Shown here piece by piece: positions 61,383-64,000 of a DNA stretch of 64,000 bases (its first letter is position 1; the number at the start of each line of letters is the position of its first letter). Under the pieces are notes generated by a model. That model had not been told where the DNA came from. It made no database searches and saw nothing but the letters and a program-made list of their open reading frames with translations. Origin of the DNA: Pseudomonas purpurea (GTDB lineage: Bacteria > Pseudomonadota > Gammaproteobacteria > Pseudomonadales > Pseudomonadaceae); NCBI RefSeq assembly GCF_039908635.1, contig NZ_CP150918.1, forward strand, positions 1,178,001 to 1,242,000. The letters are read 5' to 3'. A program made the translations under genes and the position numbers.

Positions 61383-62504
61383 TTGATCGTCTTCCGTTAT
61401 CTATCCCGCGAAGTCCTGTTGACCTTGAGCGCCGTCAGCGCTGTGCTGCTGGTCATCATCATGAGCGGACGCTTCATCAAGTACCTGGCTCAGGCTGCCT
61501 CTGGCGCCCTGGATCCCGGCTCGCTGTTCCTGATCATGGGCTTTCGCCTGCCGGGTTTCCTGCAACTGATCCTGCCCCTAGGGCTGTTTCTCGGGATTCT
61601 GCTGGCTTACGGCCGGCTTTATCTGGAAAGCGAAATGACCGTGCTGTCGGCCACCGGCATGAGCCAGCAACGGCTGCTGGGCATGACCCTGTTCCCGGCC
61701 ACGCTGGTTGCGCTGCTCGTGGCCTGGCTGGCCTTGAGCCTGGCGCCACAGGGTGCCAACCGTTTCCAGTTGCTGATCAACCAGCAAGACGCGATGACCG
61801 AATTCGACACCCTGGTGCCGGGCCGCTTCCAGGCGTTGCGTGATGGCACCCGGGTGACCTACACCGAGCAGCTCTCCGATGACCGGATCAACCTGGCTGG
61901 CGTGTTCATTTCGGAAAAACGCCTGTCGGGCGACAAGAGCAAGGACCGCGGGATTTCTGTGTTGGTGGCCGAAAAGGGTCGTCAGGAAATCCACGAAGAT
62001 GGCAATCGCTACCTGATCCTCGACAATGGCTACCGTTATGACGGTAATCCGGGGCAGGCGGACTATCGTGCGATCAAGTACGACACCTATGGCGTATTGC
62101 TGCCCAAGCCCGATGTCAGCGATGAAGTGACCGACCGCGATGCGATGACCACCCGTTCCCTGCTCGAAAGCAATGACATCCGCGCGCGCACTGAGCTGCA
62201 ATGGCGTCTGTCGCTGCCGCTGCTGGTGTTCATCGTCACGCTGATGGCCGTTCCGCTGTCGCGGGTCAACCCGCGTCAGGGGCGCTTCCTCAAGCTGCTG
62301 CCGGCGATTCTTCTTTACATGGCTTACCTGACTATCCTGATCGCCGCTCGTGGCGCGCTGGAGAAAGGCACGATTCCGCAGGCCCTGGGCTTGTGGTGGG
62401 TTCACGGGATATTCCTGGCCATTGGCCTGGGCTTGCTCTACTGGGAGCCGTTACGCTTGAAGATGGCGAGTCGCCGCAGTGCGCTGGAGGTGACCCGTGG
62501 TTAA
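61383..62504 (+). CDS. lptF: LPS export ABC transporter permease LptF
   Basis: A 373-residue inner-membrane subunit of LptB2FG, which extracts LPS from the inner membrane. N-terminal segments (YLSREVLLTLSAVSAVLLVI, LPGFLQLILPLGLFLGILLA), a periplasmic beta-jellyroll (TYTEQLSDDRINLAGVFISE), and C-terminal segments (SLPLLVFIVTLMAVPLSRVN). The conserved LYLESEMTVLSATGMSQQ coupling helix is present. The TTG at 61383 (MIVFRYLSREVL) has a well-spaced GGAG; a GTG three codons earlier is the alternative. Confidence 0.95.
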   Translation: MIVFRYLSREVLLTLSAVSAVLLVIIMSGRFIKYLAQAASGALDPGSLFLIMGFRLPGFLQLILPLGLFLGILLAYGRLYLESEMTVLSATGMSQQRLLGMTLFPATLVALLVAWLALSLAPQGANRFQLLINQQDAMTEFDTLVPGRFQALRDGTRVTYTEQLSDDRINLAGVFISEKRLSGDKSKDRGISVLVAEKGRQEIHEDGNRYLILDNGYRYDGNPGQADYRAIKYDTYGVLLPKPDVSDEVTDRDAMTTRSLLESNDIRARTELQWRLSLPLLVFIVTLMAVPLSRVNPRQGRFLKLLPAILLYMAYLTILIAARGALEKGTIPQALGLWWVHGIFLAIGLGLLYWEPLRLKMASRRSALEVTRG

Positions 62505-63558
62505 GCTCGATCGCTACATTGGTAGCAGTGTTTTCATGGCGATTGTCGCGGTACTGGGGATTATCCTGGGACTGGCGTCGCTGTTTGCCTTCATCGATGA
62601 AATGGGCGATGTCAGCGATACCTATACGCTGGTCGACGTCTTGAGCTTCGTTGCATTGACTGCGCCGCGTCGTGTCTACGACATGCTGCCGATGGCTGCG
62701 CTGATCGGTTGCCTGATCGGTCTGGGCAGCCTGGCCAGCAACAGTGAGCTGACCATCATGCGTGCCGCCGGTGTGTCCATCGGTCGGATCGTCTGGGCGG
62801 TCATGAAGCCGATGCTGGTGCTGATGCTGGCCGGCGTGCTGGTTGGCGAATACGTCGCCCCGGCCACGGAAAACCAGGCACAGGCCAATCGCTCGCTGGC
62901 GCAGGGCGGCGGGGATGCCCAGAGTGCCAAGCACGGTTTGTGGCACCGCCAGGGTGACGAGTTCATTCACGTCAACTCGGTGCAGCCTAACGGCGTGCTG
63001 TATGGCGTGACCCGTTATCGCTTCGACAATGAGCGGCACATGCTGTCGTCGAGCTTCGCCAAACGCGCGCAGTTCGAACAGGATCACTGGCAGCTCACCG
63101 ACGTCAGCACCACGCTGTTCCACGGTCGCAGCACCGAGCTGGTCAGCGAGCCGGTCGTGCGCTGGGACGTGGCCCTGAGCCCGGAGTTGCTCAATACCGT
63201 GGTGATGGCGCCTGAGTCGCTGTCGATCAGCGGTCTGTGGGGCTATATCCACTACCTGGCCGATCAGGGCTTGAACAACGGCCGTTACTGGCTGGCCTTT
63301 TGGGTCAAGGTGTTGCAGCCATTGGTCACGGCGGCGCTGGTCCTGATGGCGATTTCCTTCATCTTCGGTCCGTTGCGTTCGGTGACCCTGGGGCAGCGAG
63401 TGTTTACCGGCGTGCTGGTGGGCTTCACGTTCCGCATTGTTCAGGATCTGCTGGGGCCGTCGAGCCTGGTGTTCGGTTTCTCGCCGCTGTTTGCGGTGCT
63501 GGTCCCGGCGGGTGTCTGTGCGTTGGCAGGGGTCTGGCTCTTGCGTCGGGCGGGTTGA
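62497..63558 (+). CDS. lptG: LPS export ABC transporter permease LptG
   Basis: The 353-residue partner of LptF. Segments YIGSSVFMAIVAVLGIILGL, YDMLPMAALIGCLIGLGSLA; coupling motif NSELTIMRAAGVSIGRIVWA; periplasmic beta-jellyroll with WHRQGDEFIHVNSVQPNGVL; C-terminal segments ending PLFAVLVPAGVCALAGVWLL. It has a GTG start overlapping the lptF end by eight bases, so the two are translationally coupled. A terminator follows. Confidence 0.96.
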   Translation: MVKLDRYIGSSVFMAIVAVLGIILGLASLFAFIDEMGDVSDTYTLVDVLSFVALTAPRRVYDMLPMAALIGCLIGLGSLASNSELTIMRAAGVSIGRIVWAVMKPMLVLMLAGVLVGEYVAPATENQAQANRSLAQGGGDAQSAKHGLWHRQGDEFIHVNSVQPNGVLYGVTRYRFDNERHMLSSSFAKRAQFEQDHWQLTDVSTTLFHGRSTELVSEPVVRWDVALSPELLNTVVMAPESLSISGLWGYIHYLADQGLNNGRYWLAFWVKVLQPLVTAALVLMAISFIFGPLRSVTLGQRVFTGVLVGFTFRIVQDLLGPSSLVFGFSPLFAVLVPAGVCALAGVWLLRRAG

Positions 63559-63588
63559 TCGCGGGTATTTTCGCGCTGCCTGTTCAGT

Positions 63589-63624
63589 AAAAACGCCCCG
63601 GTCGCAAGATCGGGGCGTTTTTGT
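63589..63624 (+). terminator. Rho-independent terminator of lptFG
   Basis: AAAAACGCCCCG-GTCGCAAGAT-CGGGGCGTTTTT: a 9-10-bp GC stem with A and T flanks, 30 bases after the lptG stop. Confidence 0.93.
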
Positions 63625-63730
63625 ATTCAATGTCGGTGACCTGCAAACGTGACGCTTGCGTCGTGTATCAGGTACAATTCCCGGCTATTTTTCGGCGGGC
63701 TATGCCTGCAGCCTTTTTGAGTGTTGATCC

Positions 63731-64000
63731 GTGAGTGATTTGAGTCATATCCGCAATTTCTCCATCATCGCCCACATTGACCATGGCAAGTCGACGCTGG
63801 CCGATCGCTTCATCCAGATGTGCGGCGGCCTGGCCGAGCGCGAGATGGAAGCCCAGGTGCTGGACTCCATGGACCTTGAGCGTGAACGCGGGATCACCAT
63901 CAAGGCACATAGCGTTACCCTGTATTACACCGCCAAAGACGGCATCAAGTACCAGTTGAACTTCATTGACACCCCGGGCCACGTTGACTTCACCTACGAA
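63731..64000 (+). CDS. lepA: Elongation factor 4 (LepA), 5' part
   Basis: The first 90 codons of a translational GTPase, cut by the right edge. It starts at [23 protein letters not shown] with P-loop AHIDHGKST, the switch region [17 protein letters not shown] and the G3 motif [13 protein letters not shown]. The wording is LepA rather than EF-G or TypA. It follows the lptFG terminator by ~110 bases and so has its own promoter; a TACAAT near 63672 is a possible -10. Confidence 0.93.
   Translation, partial: MSDLSHIRNFSIIAHIDHGKSTLADRFIQMCGGLAEREMEAQVLDSMDLERERGITIKAHSVTLYYTAKDGIKYQLNFIDTPGHVDFTYE

Overview
The window reads as chromosomal DNA of a Pseudomonas, most likely of the P. fluorescens group. 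The grounds are the high GC content, a complete alginate operon, linked dau, moa, aap and lpt loci, and twelve intergenic REP pairs of two sequence families typical of that group.

Layout. (1) 1-5784: two tandem TccC-like RHS proteins with nearly identical cores and unrelated, AT-richer C-terminal tips; a second copy of the 3' end of algA lies between them. (2) 5879-22519, minus strand: the alginate operon, transcribed algD-alg8-alg44-algK-algE-algG-algX-algL-algI-algJ-algF-algA. It covers GDP-mannuronate synthesis, c-di-GMP-controlled polymerisation, periplasmic epimerisation, acetylation and lysis, and export. (3) 22520-23302: long, AT-rich control region upstream of algD. (4) 23347-28705: yaaA, a NodB-like protein with a degraded metal site, PhoH, and moaCDE. 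(5) 28926-32837: the D-arginine utilisation locus (periplasmic binding protein, dauR, dauA, dauB) with two matching candidate operators. (6) 32965-39840: rhlB, estB, and the aapJQMP general amino-acid ABC importer. (7) 39907-42731: an mqsA antitoxin gene whose mqsR partner survives only as a 3' stub beside a REP pair, then a GntR/FadR regulator overlapping a CynX-type transporter gene. (8) 42825-49882: a chaperone-usher cluster with DUF1120-type subunits and a relic subunit, next to an orphan RcsB-like response regulator. (9) 50001-64000: housekeeping genes (NTF2-like, GIY-YIG, GST, glutaredoxin, ndpA, HU, rlmF, valS, holC, pepA, lptF, lptG, start of lepA).

Four genes (algD, algI, valS, holC) are frameshifted as written. 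In all four the break sits at the + strand hexamer AGGGCC. Because valS is essential, errors in the deposited consensus are more likely than real mutations, so the alginate operon should not be called defective on this evidence alone.

No rRNA, tRNA, CRISPR array, transposase or phage gene was seen.
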